DNA from: Vulcanimicrobiota bacterium
GTDB taxonomy: Bacteria; Vulcanimicrobiota; Vulcanimicrobiia; Vulcanimicrobiales; Vulcanimicrobiaceae
Direction of reading: 5' to 3'
Length of the DNA: 64,000 nucleotides
Assembly (NCBI GenBank): GCA_003168375.1
Contig: PMSI01000003.1
Coordinates: forward strand, 434,001 to 498,000
The notes beneath the pieces were generated by a model. It was not told where the DNA came from, made no database searches, and saw only the letters and a program-made list of their open reading frames with translations. Shown here piece by piece: positions 8,275-16,888 of this stretch. A program made the position numbers and the translations under genes. Within the stretch, counting starts at the first letter, position 1; the number at the start of each line of letters is the position of its first letter.

Positions 8275-9539
8275 GGTGACTCCTCGATAGGCGTATGCGT
8301 AGAGGCTCGATACGCGGCCCGTTCGGCAAGCCCTCGCGCGGGGCGGACCGGGAGCGCCATCACGACGGCGGCGGCGACCAGCGCCGCGATGCAGCACTCA
8401 AACGCGGCGCCGAACCCCAGCGTGTCGATCAGCCGGCCGACGGCGAGCGGGCCGAGCGCGGAGCCGATCCCGACCGGGACCCCCTGGACGGCCAGGATCG
8501 AGCCGTAGGACCGCCGCCCGAACCGCTGCGCCATGATCGCGCCGCGCAGCGGAAACGTCGCACCGTAGGCCGCGCCGAACGTGCAGACGTACGCCACGAC
8601 GACCCACGGCGAGGGACGGATCGCGAGTACCGCGATCCCGAGCGCCTCGATACCGAACGCCGCGGCGAACAGAATCGCCAGCGACATGCGCTCTCCGGCC
8701 CACGCCACGAAAAAGCGCCCGGGCAGGTAGGCGATCCCGAACAGCCCGAGGAGCATCGCCGCGTAGGCGGGCGTGTACCCGCGCGCGATCAGATACGCCA
8801 CGTGGATCAGCAAGATCGCCGTACTGGCGAAATACGCCAGCGCGAGCGCGACCGTCGGAAACCAGAATGCCGCGCTCCGGATCGCCGCCGCGAACGCGAC
8901 GCCGCTTTCGGGCGTCGACCCACCCGCGGTCGCGGCGCCGTCGGGATGGAGACCGACGTCTTCGGGATGGCGTCGCACGATCAGCGCGTGCAGCGGGAAC
9001 GCAACCAGCAATTGCACCGCGCCCAGGATCGCGACGGCGTCGCGCCATCCGAAGCGTGCGATCAACAGGCCGGCGATCGGATAGGTGAGCGTCGAGGAGA
9101 ACGCGCCCATGAACGTGAGCAGCGCGAGCGCGCGCATCCGCCGGCGGTCGAACCAGTTGGCGACGACGGTCATCGTGACCGGATAGAGGGTCAGCGCGGA
9201 GCCGAGCCCGATCCCGGCGGTCCACACCACGTCGAACAGCGCCAGGGAGTGAACGCGCGCGAGGAGCAGCAGCGAAACGCCGGTGACCAGCGAGCCGAGC
9301 GAGAGCAGCAGCCGCGCCCCCAAACGGTCGAGCACGCGCCCGAGCGCGAGCCCGCCCAGGCCCGAGACGAGCACGACGCCCGAGTACGCCAGCCCGATCG
9401 ATGCCGTGTCCCAGCCGAGCTCACGCGACACCGGATCGACGAGTAGACCGAACAGATACTGGTTCGTTCCGTACGAGATGATCGTCGTCACGCCGAGGGC
9501 GACGACGATCGTCCAGCCGTAAAAGAACCGCTTGGTCAA
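8271..9539 (-). CDS. MFS transporter (oxalate:formate antiporter-like topology)
   Basis: 422 aa, TTG start, about 12 membrane segments in two six-helix halves. MFS signatures are visible: GRVLDRLGAR between TM2 and TM3, WFDRRRMRALAL before TM5, and AWAGERM in the second half. FYGWTIV at the N-terminus is common in monocarboxylate and oxalate/formate-type MFS carriers. Located in the inner membrane; substrate unknown. It begins 7 nt after the chemoreceptor stop and overlaps the metallo-hydrolase start, so receptor, transporter and enzyme form one transcription unit. Confidence 0.85.
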   Translation of the reverse strand: MTKRFFYGWTIVVALGVTTIISYGTNQYLFGLLVDPVSRELGWDTASIGLAYSGVVLVSGLGGLALGRVLDRLGARLLLSLGSLVTGVSLLLLARVHSLALFDVVWTAGIGLGSALTLYPVTMTVVANWFDRRRMRALALLTFMGAFSSTLTYPIAGLLIARFGWRDAVAILGAVQLLVAFPLHALIVRRHPEDVGLHPDGAATAGGSTPESGVAFAAAIRSAAFWFPTVALALAYFASTAILLIHVAYLIARGYTPAYAAMLLGLFGIAYLPGRFFVAWAGERMSLAILFAAAFGIEALGIAVLAIRPSPWVVVAYVCTFGAAYGATFPLRGAIMAQRFGRRSYGSILAVQGVPVGIGSALGPLAVGRLIDTLGFGAAFECCIAALVAAAVVMALPVRPARGLAERAAYRASTHTPIEESP

Positions 9540-9546
9540 GCCGTCG

Positions 9547-12147
9547 CTATACGACGTCGGCGTCGTAAATGATGCGGATCGTGCCGACGCGCCGGGCGCG
9601 TGCGAACAGCGCGACCGAGAGGTCGTTGTAGACGACCCCCGTGTCGCGCGCGTACGTGTAGATCGCCCATTCGCGCTCGGCGCCGGCGTCGAGCGTGCAG
9701 CCTGCCTCGCCGTAGCGCGCGTAGGACGTGCGCGCCGGCAGCCGGTCCGAGGCCTCGCCGAGCCCGACGCGCGAGCAGCGCAGGCTCAGCCCGTCTTCGA
9801 AGAAGCGCTTGATCCGGTTGTTTTCCAGGTCGGTCGCGGAGCCGGTCCAGTCCTGGCGGCATTCGCGGTAGTGGGCGAAGCAGAAGCCGTTGAGATCGAC
9901 CGCGAACATCGCCTTGATCGCGGTATGCTTCGGGACGTTCTCGTCGATCAGCCGGTTGCAGCCGTCCTCGACCGCGCGGTCGTAGCGCGTCTCGTACTTC
10001 GGCGGATCGAAACCGCGCTCCGGAACGCGCGAGACGTCGAAGAGCCGGCCGAGGCGTGCGATCGCCGCGCCCGCGATCTCGACGTAGTCGGTGTCGAAGC
10101 AGTCGGCGTGCCGCAGGCCGCCGCGCTCGATCGCCGCGTCGAAAACGCGATCCATCTCGGCGGCGACGGCGAAGCCGATCTCGCGCACCCGCTCGGCGAC
10201 GGTTCCGAGCGGCCGCCGCGCGGCGAGCGCGTGTGCGCGCATCCCCAGCATCGCGAGCTCGAGCCGGCGGTCGTCGGTGGCCGCGCCCGCGTCGCTCTCG
10301 ACGCGTTTCACGGCGATCTCGGTCGCGCGGCGGACGTCGGCGAGCGCGGACAGCTGCTGTTCGACGATCCCTGCGACCTCGGTCGCGCGGTCGAGCGTGC
10401 CGTCGAGCTTGGTGCGCAGCTCGCCGATCGCGCTCTGCATCCCCGTCGTCTGCTCGTGCACGCCGGCGGTCTGGGCGACCGCGTGCGCGGTCGTCTGAGC
10501 CATCGACGCGCTGGCGTCGGAGACGCCGGCGATGACGCCCGCGATCTGCTGGGTCGCGTGCGAGGTGGTCTCCGCCAGCGCGCGGATCTCGTCGGCGATC
10601 ACGCCGAAGCCGCTGCCGGCGGCACCGGCGTGCGCCGCTTCGATCGCGGCGTTCAGCGAGAGCAGCGTCGTCTCGCTGGAGATCGTGTCGATCAGGTCGA
10701 GGATCGCCGCGGCGCGTTCGCTGGCGGTCGTGGTGGCGGCGACGTACGACTCGGCATGGCGGACGTCGTCGCGCACGCGCACCGCGCGGTCCAGCGCGCG
10801 CTGCAGGTCGTCGACCGCGGCGGCGAAGCCGGCACGCATCTCGTCGAGTGAGACGCGCATCCGCTGCGAGGCCTGCGCGGCGACGGCGGCGCCGGCGGCG
10901 GTCTCGTCGATCGCATGCGTCGTGCTGCCGAGTTCGGCGTGGAGCGAGCCGAGCGCGTCGGCGATCGCCCGCCACTCGTAGCTGTTGCGCGCGATCGAGA
11001 CGGCGATCGCGGTGACCAGCGCCAGGATCTCGCGCTGGTCGAAGTCGAGCCGCTCGCGCAGCGCTTCCGCAGCCGCGCGAATCTCCGGCGGGAGCGCGCT
11101 CAGGTCGATCGATCCGGGGATCCGCGCCGAGCGACGGTCGCCGAGGTGATAGTTCGCGATCGTGCTTTGCAGCCGCTCGAGGGCGTTGGCGATCGCGAGC
11201 TTCCCGGCGCGCTGCGCGGCGCTGGCGACGTCCTGCGCGTGGCGCGACATCTGCTCGACCCCGTCGGCGATCGCTGAGACGCTGGCGCTCTGCTGGCCGG
11301 TGATCGCGGCCAGGTCGGCGATCGCGCCGTCGAGCTGTTGGACCTGTTCGCGGGTCTCGGCAGACCGCTCGCGTGCCGCGTGCAGGTCGGCGGCGAGCCC
11401 GCGGACGAGCCCGGCCGACTCGCCGATCGCCGTTTCGACCTGGCGGCTCGCTTCGTGCAGTTGCCGCTCGATCTGGCCGACGTTCGCGGCCGATTCGGCG
11501 GTGGAGCCGGCGAGTTGCTTCACCTCGGCGGCGACGATCACGAAGCCGCGGCCGCTCTCGCCCAGGTGCGCTGCTTCGATCGCGGCGTTGATGGCGAGCA
11601 GGCGCGCCTGGCGTGCGATGCGCCGCAGTTGTTCGAGGAACGCCCGAATCTCGGTCGAGCCGGATTCCATTGCGGTCGCGAACTCCGCGGCGGCTTCGAC
11701 CGTCGAGACGAGGTTCTTCAGCGCCGCCAGCACGGACTCGGTCCCGCTGTCGTACTGCATGGTGGACTCCGCGAGCGCGCCGGTCAGCGTGCGCAGATCG
11801 TCGGTCATGCGGGCGACGTGGGCCGCGCCTTGGTCGATCTCGGTGATCGCCGCCGCGGTGCGTTCGACGACCGAACTCTGTTCGGCGGTGTTCGCCGCGA
11901 TGCGGTCGAGCTGGCTCGCGTTGAGCGCCGCCACCTCGGCGGCGGCTTCGACGATCTGCCGGAGATCGAGCATCTCCGCCCGCAGGCCGTCGACGTAGTC
12001 CCGCAGCGTCCGGGCTTGGGGGAACGCGGCTTCGTCGACGCCGTGTAACGGCGTCGTGAGGTTCCGGCTGCGCTCGAGTTCCCGCAGCCATTCCGCGCAG
12101 TGCTCGACGGTCGCGTCGAGCGCGCGCGCCTGCGTTTCCTCAACCAT
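9547..12147 (-). CDS. Soluble chemoreceptor with two tandem MCP signalling domains and a C-terminal sensor domain
   Basis: 866 aa from ATG 12147 (GAAGA just upstream). No membrane segment, so cytoplasmic. Residues ~60-320 form one MCP coiled coil with the hairpin tip AINAAIEAAHLGESGRGF (183-202). A second complete coiled coil follows with SLNAAIEAAHAGAAGSGF (about 497-514). The C-terminal ~175 residues (from PKYETRYDRAVEDG) contain FAVDLNGFCFAHYREC, NRIKRFFEDG, Y.RDTGVVYNDLSVALFARARRVG, a ligand-binding-like domain seen at the C-terminus of some alphaproteobacterial MCPs. Two hairpins in one chain is rare. No che genes are nearby. Confidence 0.85.
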   Translation of the reverse strand: MVEETQARALDATVEHCAEWLRELERSRNLTTPLHGVDEAAFPQARTLRDYVDGLRAEMLDLRQIVEAAAEVAALNASQLDRIAANTAEQSSVVERTAAAITEIDQGAAHVARMTDDLRTLTGALAESTMQYDSGTESVLAALKNLVSTVEAAAEFATAMESGSTEIRAFLEQLRRIARQARLLAINAAIEAAHLGESGRGFVIVAAEVKQLAGSTAESAANVGQIERQLHEASRQVETAIGESAGLVRGLAADLHAARERSAETREQVQQLDGAIADLAAITGQQSASVSAIADGVEQMSRHAQDVASAAQRAGKLAIANALERLQSTIANYHLGDRRSARIPGSIDLSALPPEIRAAAEALRERLDFDQREILALVTAIAVSIARNSYEWRAIADALGSLHAELGSTTHAIDETAAGAAVAAQASQRMRVSLDEMRAGFAAAVDDLQRALDRAVRVRDDVRHAESYVAATTTASERAAAILDLIDTISSETTLLSLNAAIEAAHAGAAGSGFGVIADEIRALAETTSHATQQIAGVIAGVSDASASMAQTTAHAVAQTAGVHEQTTGMQSAIGELRTKLDGTLDRATEVAGIVEQQLSALADVRRATEIAVKRVESDAGAATDDRRLELAMLGMRAHALAARRPLGTVAERVREIGFAVAAEMDRVFDAAIERGGLRHADCFDTDYVEIAGAAIARLGRLFDVSRVPERGFDPPKYETRYDRAVEDGCNRLIDENVPKHTAIKAMFAVDLNGFCFAHYRECRQDWTGSATDLENNRIKRFFEDGLSLRCSRVGLGEASDRLPARTSYARYGEAGCTLDAGAEREWAIYTYARDTGVVYNDLSVALFARARRVGTIRIIYDADVV

Positions 12148-12217
12148 TATTCTTCGTATCGGCCGAACCACGGGAAAAATCTCCGTGGATCCGCGGAACC
12201 GGGCGAGGGAGCGCTCG

Positions 12218-12613
12218 CTAAAACGACGGCGATCGGCCGCCGTAGCGGGCGAGGGCGGTCAGGACGGCGCGCGAGGCGCCAGTGAAGCGCGCGATGCCGA
12301 AGCTCGCCTTGAGCCGGACGCGGAGCCCCATCGGCGGGAGCGACGGATCGGTGGATGCACTCGCATAGTGCGTGGCCGGGCGTCCGAGGCGAGATCGTAG
12401 ACGGCGCCGGAGCCGGCGTGCCAGCCCGGACCGACGTACTGGGCAGCGTACATCTCGTACAGCTTGCACGGTTGCGGTCGGCGACGGCGTCGCGGTGGTG
12501 ACGGAGACCGGCGCTCCGCCGGACGGCGCGGCACTGGTGCCGCCGCCGCCCGAGCAGGCGGCCGATAGCACGAGGATCGATGCGACGACGACACCGCCCG
12601 GGAGAGCGCGCAT
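12218..12613 (-). pseudogene. Putative lipoprotein interrupted by two compensating frameshifts
   Basis: Starts ATG 12613 with a signal peptide and lipobox LSAACSGGGG, then a Ser/Thr/Ala linker. After TPSPTATV (about 12468) the natural-looking reading moves to another frame (PCKLYEMYAAQYVGPGWH..GAVYDLASDARP) and returns near 12378 to the first frame (THYASASTDPSLPPMGL..FTGASRAVLTALARYGG). The literal frame through the middle is arginine-rich nonsense. Either two opposite indels are real (pseudogene or altered protein) or they are assembly errors. No family recognised. Confidence 0.55.
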
Positions 12614-12671
12614 TGCTCGTGCCGTTGCGCCGCAGCGCGCACGCGCCCTGCGCGCCGCCGTGCACCGTGAG

Positions 12672-13445
12672 CTACCGCACGTACGAACCGCCGTTGACGT
12701 CGATGGTCGAACCGTTGAGGTGGCGCGCGAGCGGCGTGCACAGGAACGCGACGACGTGCGCTACCTCGTCCGCGCTCGCGACGCGGCCGATCGGGATCTC
12801 CGCCGCGATCTCATCACCGCGCGCCGAGAGGTCGGCGGCGGCCATCTCGGTCGCGACGAATCCCGGCGCGACGGCGATCGCGACGATCCCGTCGCGCGCG
12901 CAGCTCCGCGCGATCGACTTGGTGAGGTTCACCAGCGCGGCTTTCGAGGCGCCGTAGTCGGCGAAGCTGAGCTCGCCGCGGTGCGCCGCGCGCGAGGCGA
13001 TGTTGACGATCGCGCCCTCGCCGCGCGCGCGCATTGCGCGCATCGCAAGCCAGGCGAGGTCGGCGGCGCCGAACAGGTTCACCTCGAAGGTGCGGCGCCA
13101 GCCGGCTCGCCACGCCGAGTAGTCGTCGCCGTCGAACGCGTTCTCGGCGAAGATCGCTGCGTTGTTGACGAGCACGTCGAGCGCGCCGAAGCGCGCTATG
13201 CACGCCTCCACGGCGGCGGGCAGCGCAGCCCCGTCGGCGACGTCGAGCCGGTAGGCCTCGACGTTCTCGCCGAGTTCGCTCCGCAGCGCCTCCGCCTCGG
13301 CCTCGCGCTCGCGGTACGTGAAGAAGACCCGCGCGCCGGCGCGATCGAGCGCGCGCACGCAGGCCGCCCCGATCCCCCGGCTGCCGCCCGTCACAAGGAC
13401 GACGCGGCCGCTCAGGTCCACGACGCCCGCTTCCATGCTGCTCAT
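12672..13445 (-). CDS. SDR-family oxidoreductase (FabG-like)
   Basis: 257 aa classical short-chain dehydrogenase. NAD(P)-binding TGGSRGIG is near residues 20-27, NNAA near 93, catalytic Ser in IVNIASR and YGASKAAL providing Tyr-x3-Lys near 165-169, and a C-terminal VNGGSYVR typical of FabG-like enzymes. It reduces or oxidises a keto/hydroxy group with NAD(P)H; the specific substrate cannot be told. It is transcribed divergently from the DUF202 gene. M1 and M4 are both possible starts. Confidence 0.88.
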   Translation of the reverse strand: MSSMEAGVVDLSGRVVLVTGGSRGIGAACVRALDRAGARVFFTYREREAEAEALRSELGENVEAYRLDVADGAALPAAVEACIARFGALDVLVNNAAIFAENAFDGDDYSAWRAGWRRTFEVNLFGAADLAWLAMRAMRARGEGAIVNIASRAAHRGELSFADYGASKAALVNLTKSIARSCARDGIVAIAVAPGFVATEMAAADLSARGDEIAAEIPIGRVASADEVAHVVAFLCTPLARHLNGSTIDVNGGSYVR

Positions 13446-13486
13446 CGCGCGCAGTGTACGACGGGTCGGGGGCGAAGGCCCGGCAG

Positions 13487-13836
13487 ATGGAAGAGAAGCT
13501 GCGCGAGATCCACGTCGAAGCCACCGTGCGCGATCATCTCGCCAACGAGCGGACGTTTCTGGCCTACGTCCGGACCTCGCTCGCGCTGGTCGGCTTCGGT
13601 TTCGTCATCGCGCGGCTCGGCCCCGGCTCGACGATCTCGCTCGCGTCCGGCATCGTCATGGTCCTCGGCGGGATCGTGATGTCTTCGGCACCTACCGCTA
13701 TGTCGACGAGCGCCGGGCGCTAATCGACCACCGCACGCGAACCCTCGGCGTCTCGGCCGCCGTCGCGATCGCCGCTTCCGCCGGCGCCTTCGGCCTGCTG
13801 GCGGTGTACGCGTTGCTTCGACTCGGTATCCGCTAG
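13487..13836 (+). pseudogene. DUF202 membrane protein, single frameshift
   Basis: From ATG 13487 the product begins [29 protein letters not shown], the hallmark of DUF202 ([13 protein letters not shown]), with TM1 and TM2 ([24 protein letters not shown]). At about 13680 the frame breaks: literal reading ends at 13723, but a shifted frame continues [15 protein letters not shown] and TM3 to TAG 13834. One missing G in gtgat(g)gtcttc would restore a ~117-aa protein. True pseudogene or sequencing error cannot be separated here. The end overlaps the convergent pilQ stop by 4 nt. Confidence 0.75.
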
Positions 13837-15203
13837 TCGGGCGTCTCGCTGGGGAGGACGTGCGGGGTGATGAAGAAGACGACTTCGTCTTTGTTGTGGG
13901 TCGTCTGGCGGTTGCGGAAGAAGCCGCCCAGCACCGGCAGGTCGCCCAGGATCGGGAACTTGGTGACGGTCTCGGAGTCGACGTCTTGGAACAGGCCGCC
14001 CAGCACGATCGTCTCGCCGTCGCGTACGCGCAGCGTCGCGTCGACTTTGCGGTTCGCCACGATCGGGAAGTTCGCGTTGAACCCGATGATCTGACTGTAC
14101 TCGGGATGGAGGTCGGCGGTGATCGATCCGTCGGCGCCGATGGTGGGCGTCAGCCGCAGCCGCACGCCGACGTCGATCGTCTGCACGCTCGGAAAGCCGG
14201 TCTGCTGGTTCACCGTCACGACCGGGTATTGCTCGCCGACCAGCAGCGAGGCTTCGCGGTTGTTGAGCGTCGCGATGCGCGGCTGGGCGAGGATCGAGGC
14301 GCGTCCGCGCTGCACGAGCATGTCGATCTGGGCGTTGACGGCGATCGAACTCTTCGTCAGCGTGTACGGAAACTGGGCCAATGCGCCCGACCCGAAGCCG
14401 GCACCGCCGAACTGCACGCCGACGTTCGTCGTGTCGTTGATCGGTTGCACGTCGGCGACACGCACTTCGATCATCACCTGGCGGCCCGGCGCGTCGAGAT
14501 CGTGCAACAGGGCGCGCACCGTCGCGTGCAGTTCGCCGTTGCCGCTGACGATGACCGCGTTGCGGCGCTCCTCGGCGAGCAGCGTACCGTCGGGGACCAC
14601 CGACCGCAGCGCCTTGACCGCCTCGCTCGCACGCAGATTCCGAAGCGGGATCGACTCGGTCGGCGGCGTCCCCGCGACAGCGTAGACCGGTGCGTCGAAC
14701 GTCTCGACGAGCCGGCGCGCGCGCGAGAGCGTCGACGCGCTGCCGGTGACGACGACCAGGCCCGTGCGTTTGTCGCCGACGACCACCGTGCCGGGCGGAA
14801 GCGCAATCTGCAGCGGCGCGAGCAGATCGTCCGGCCGCGCGTGGTGCAGCGCGAAGACCTGGGTCTGCGTGCCACCCGCCGCCGGATCGTCCGGGAAGCG
14901 GCGGTTCATCGACGCAGCGTCGCCGACCAGCACGATCCGCCCGTCGCGATGCGTCTGCAGTCCGTACGCCCCGGCCAGCGTCAACAGTGCTTCCTCGAAG
15001 GTGACCTCGCGGAGGCGCAGCGTGACGCGCTGCGGTTTGACCGATCCGTCGGCAACGACGTTCTGCCCGGACCGCGCCCCGAGCAGCCGGATCACGTCGG
15101 CGAGCTCGACGTCGCGCGCATCCAGCGTGAAGCGCTCGCCGTGCGCGACGGCGGGCGCGGCGGCCAGGAGCACGGCGATCAGGATGCTTGCGAGAGGTCT
15201 CAT
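13833..15203 (-). CDS. pilQ: Type IV pilus secretin (PilQ-like)
   Basis: 456 aa with signal peptide (LASILIAVLLAAAPAVAHG). N-terminal STN/AMIN-like module at residues 24-90 (DARDVELADVIRLLGARSG), N-domains to ~235, then a C-terminal secretin beta domain (VMIEVRVADVQ, ILAQPRIATLNN, GVRLRLTPTIG, VLGGLFQD, LGDLPVLGGFFR). It forms the outer-membrane channel of the pilus. Shorter than proteobacterial PilQ (~700 aa) because peptidoglycan-binding repeats are missing. Start overlaps the PilP-like stop (ATGA). Last gene of the pilus operon. Confidence 0.9.
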   Translation of the reverse strand: MRPLASILIAVLLAAAPAVAHGERFTLDARDVELADVIRLLGARSGQNVVADGSVKPQRVTLRLREVTFEEALLTLAGAYGLQTHRDGRIVLVGDAASMNRRFPDDPAAGGTQTQVFALHHARPDDLLAPLQIALPPGTVVVGDKRTGLVVVTGSASTLSRARRLVETFDAPVYAVAGTPPTESIPLRNLRASEAVKALRSVVPDGTLLAEERRNAVIVSGNGELHATVRALLHDLDAPGRQVMIEVRVADVQPINDTTNVGVQFGGAGFGSGALAQFPYTLTKSSIAVNAQIDMLVQRGRASILAQPRIATLNNREASLLVGEQYPVVTVNQQTGFPSVQTIDVGVRLRLTPTIGADGSITADLHPEYSQIIGFNANFPIVANRKVDATLRVRDGETIVLGGLFQDVDSETVTKFPILGDLPVLGGFFRNRQTTHNKDEVVFFITPHVLPSETPD

Positions 15204-15766
15204 TGCGGGTGTCCTCCGGAACCGGCTGGGAACGCAGGTGCGGCGGGCGCGACGCCGATCGTCCGGCCGTGCGCGAGGCGCACGCCATCGGCGGTGATCG
15301 CCGCGATGGTGTCGCCGGCGACGCCGTCGCCGAGCGTGACGAGCCGCGTCGTGCCGGCGTCCTCGACGAGTGCGAACGGCCGCGCGCCGGTAATGACGGC
15401 CCGCACGTGAACGCTTTCGGCGGGGAACGGGAAGGGTGCGCTCCCGGCGCCGGCGTTCGGCGGCAGCGGACCGAGCGCGGCCGGTATCGGCAACCCCGGT
15501 ACGAGGGCCGGCGAAATCGCGGGCGCGCCGGCGATCGGCGGCGACGCGCTCGCACGCGCCGGCGCTTCTCCGCCTGCGAACGGATCGCGGCGCGGCAGAA
15601 CGACGGCGATCGGAGTCGGGCGGCGCGCGGCGAACGGCGGCGGCGTCGCGGGGACGATCCCGGCCGCACCGCGCGCCCCAAGCGGGACGCCGACGAAGGC
15701 GCCGGCGAACGCGACGAACGCCGACGCCGCGAGCATCGCGCGGGGGGCGCTACCGAGCACGCGCAC
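15200..15766 (-). CDS. PilP-like pilus assembly protein
   Basis: 188 aa from GTG 15766, chosen for GGAGG a few bases upstream and overlap with the PilO-like stop; GTG 15760 and ATG 15736 are alternatives. A single N-terminal hydrophobic segment (AMLAASAFVAFAGAFVG) is followed by a Pro/Ala-rich linker containing RRDPFAGG, like the DPF motif of PilP/GspC proteins. The C-terminal beta domain (VRAVITGARPFALVEDAG, VTLGDGVAGDTIAAITADGV) resembles PilP/HR domains that dock inner-membrane PilNO to secretin. Confidence 0.75.
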   Translation of the reverse strand: MRVLGSAPRAMLAASAFVAFAGAFVGVPLGARGAAGIVPATPPPFAARRPTPIAVVLPRRDPFAGGEAPARASASPPIAGAPAISPALVPGLPIPAALGPLPPNAGAGSAPFPFPAESVHVRAVITGARPFALVEDAGTTRLVTLGDGVAGDTIAAITADGVRLAHGRTIGVAPAAPAFPAGSGGHPQ

Positions 15767-16346
15767 CGGCAGCCTCCGCAGCCGGAAGAGGTGCGAGGCG
15801 TTCGAGCGCGACGTGCAGCACCGCGCTGACCGTCGCGTCCGGCGCGTTCGCGTTCTTGCGCGCGATCGACGCGATGTCCACCGCCGCGAGCACCCGCGAC
15901 GCCGAGAGCGCGCGTATCGTCGAGAGGACGTCGGCATAGCGGCCTTCGACGGTCGTCTCGAGCGCGATCGCTTCGAACGGCTCGTCCGCGGGCTGCACCG
16001 GAATCGCTGTCGCCACAGATATCTGCGGACCGCTCGCCGCGATCGCGACGATCGCGCAGCGCCGTGCGCCCGCGAGCGCGGCCGCGTCGCGGACGTAGCG
16101 TGCGACGAGCTCGCCGCGGCTGCTCGCGAGGTCGGCGACGCGGAGTTGCGCGCGAAGGCGCGTACGTTCCCGTTCGAGCGCGTCCCGCGCCGCCAGCGCA
16201 CGTTCGCCGGCAGCGAGCCGTTCGGCGGCGCGCGCGTTCTCCGCCGCCTGCGTGCCGATGCGTGCTTCGCCGCTCCGGAAGACGAACGCATAGCCCGCCA
16301 GCACGACGAGCACCGCGGCGAAGCGCACCACCTTGGCGTCCGTCAT
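15750..16346 (-). CDS. PilO-like pilus assembly protein
   Basis: 198 aa. One N-terminal TM (VRFAAVLVVLAGYAFVF), then a coiled coil rich in Ala/Arg/Glu (residues ~35-75) and an alpha/beta C-terminal domain (ETTVEGRYADVLSTIRALSAS, TVSAVLHVALERL), the layout of PilO. Start overlaps the PilN stop by 4 nt and its end overlaps the PilP start. Sequence is weakly conserved in this family, so the name rests on topology and operon position. Confidence 0.75.
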   Translation of the reverse strand: MTDAKVVRFAAVLVVLAGYAFVFRSGEARIGTQAAENARAAERLAAGERALAARDALERERTRLRAQLRVADLASSRGELVARYVRDAAALAGARRCAIVAIAASGPQISVATAIPVQPADEPFEAIALETTVEGRYADVLSTIRALSASRVLAAVDIASIARKNANAPDATVSAVLHVALERLAPLPAAEAAGARAR

Positions 16347-16888
16347 CGTCGCGCGTCCAAGGCGAGCGCGTAACTGACGCCGCGCCCGGCCGGATCTTCG
16401 CGGACGGAGAGCAGGCGCACCCCGCCGTACGAGGGCAACTGCGTCAGTCCGGCAACCGCGGCCGCGACGGCCTCGATTCGGGCCCCGCGGCCTTCGAGCG
16501 CGAGCGCGGCCCTGTCGGCGTGCAGTGACGTCAGCCATGCCCCGGCCGGAAGCCGATCGCCGAGCGCCGCGATCTCGCCGGCGCGCAGCGGCCCCGAGCG
16601 CCGTATCGTATCGATGCGCTCGCCGAGCCGGCGGAGCCGCGCGAGGTCGCCCTCGATGGCGCGTACGCGCCCGAGATCGACGTCGGTCGCGGCGAGCCGG
16701 CGCGCGTAGTCCGCTCCGCGGCTCTCCAGCGACGCGAGGCGCGCGTGCTGAACCGTCCACACGACAACCACCAGCGCGAGCGCGCAGCCGAACACGCCGA
16801 GCGGTACGCGCAGCGCCGGTGCGAACGCGGGCAGCGCGATCCCGGCGTGCCGTTCGCTCCAGCTGAGGAGATAGTTTATGCGGGTCAT
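16343..16888 (-). CDS. PilN-like pilus assembly protein
   Basis: 181 aa beginning MTRINYLLS, close to the (M)xxINLLP start of PilN that binds PilM. TM at about residues 29-46 (VFGCALALVVVVWTV), then coiled coil and a ferredoxin-like fold (GAWLTSLHADRAALALEGRG, VRLLSVREDPAGRGVSYALAL). Overlaps PilM and PilO by 4 nt each. Expected to form the PilNO inner-membrane clamp. Confidence 0.8.
   Translation of the reverse strand: MTRINYLLSWSERHAGIALPAFAPALRVPLGVFGCALALVVVVWTVQHARLASLESRGADYARRLAATDVDLGRVRAIEGDLARLRRLGERIDTIRRSGPLRAGEIAALGDRLPAGAWLTSLHADRAALALEGRGARIEAVAAAVAGLTQLPSYGGVRLLSVREDPAGRGVSYALALDARR

Noticed and set aside
12672-13445. fabG of the fatty-acid operon
   Set aside because: FabG-like motifs are shared by many SDRs and no fab genes are adjacent, so the specific name is not supported.
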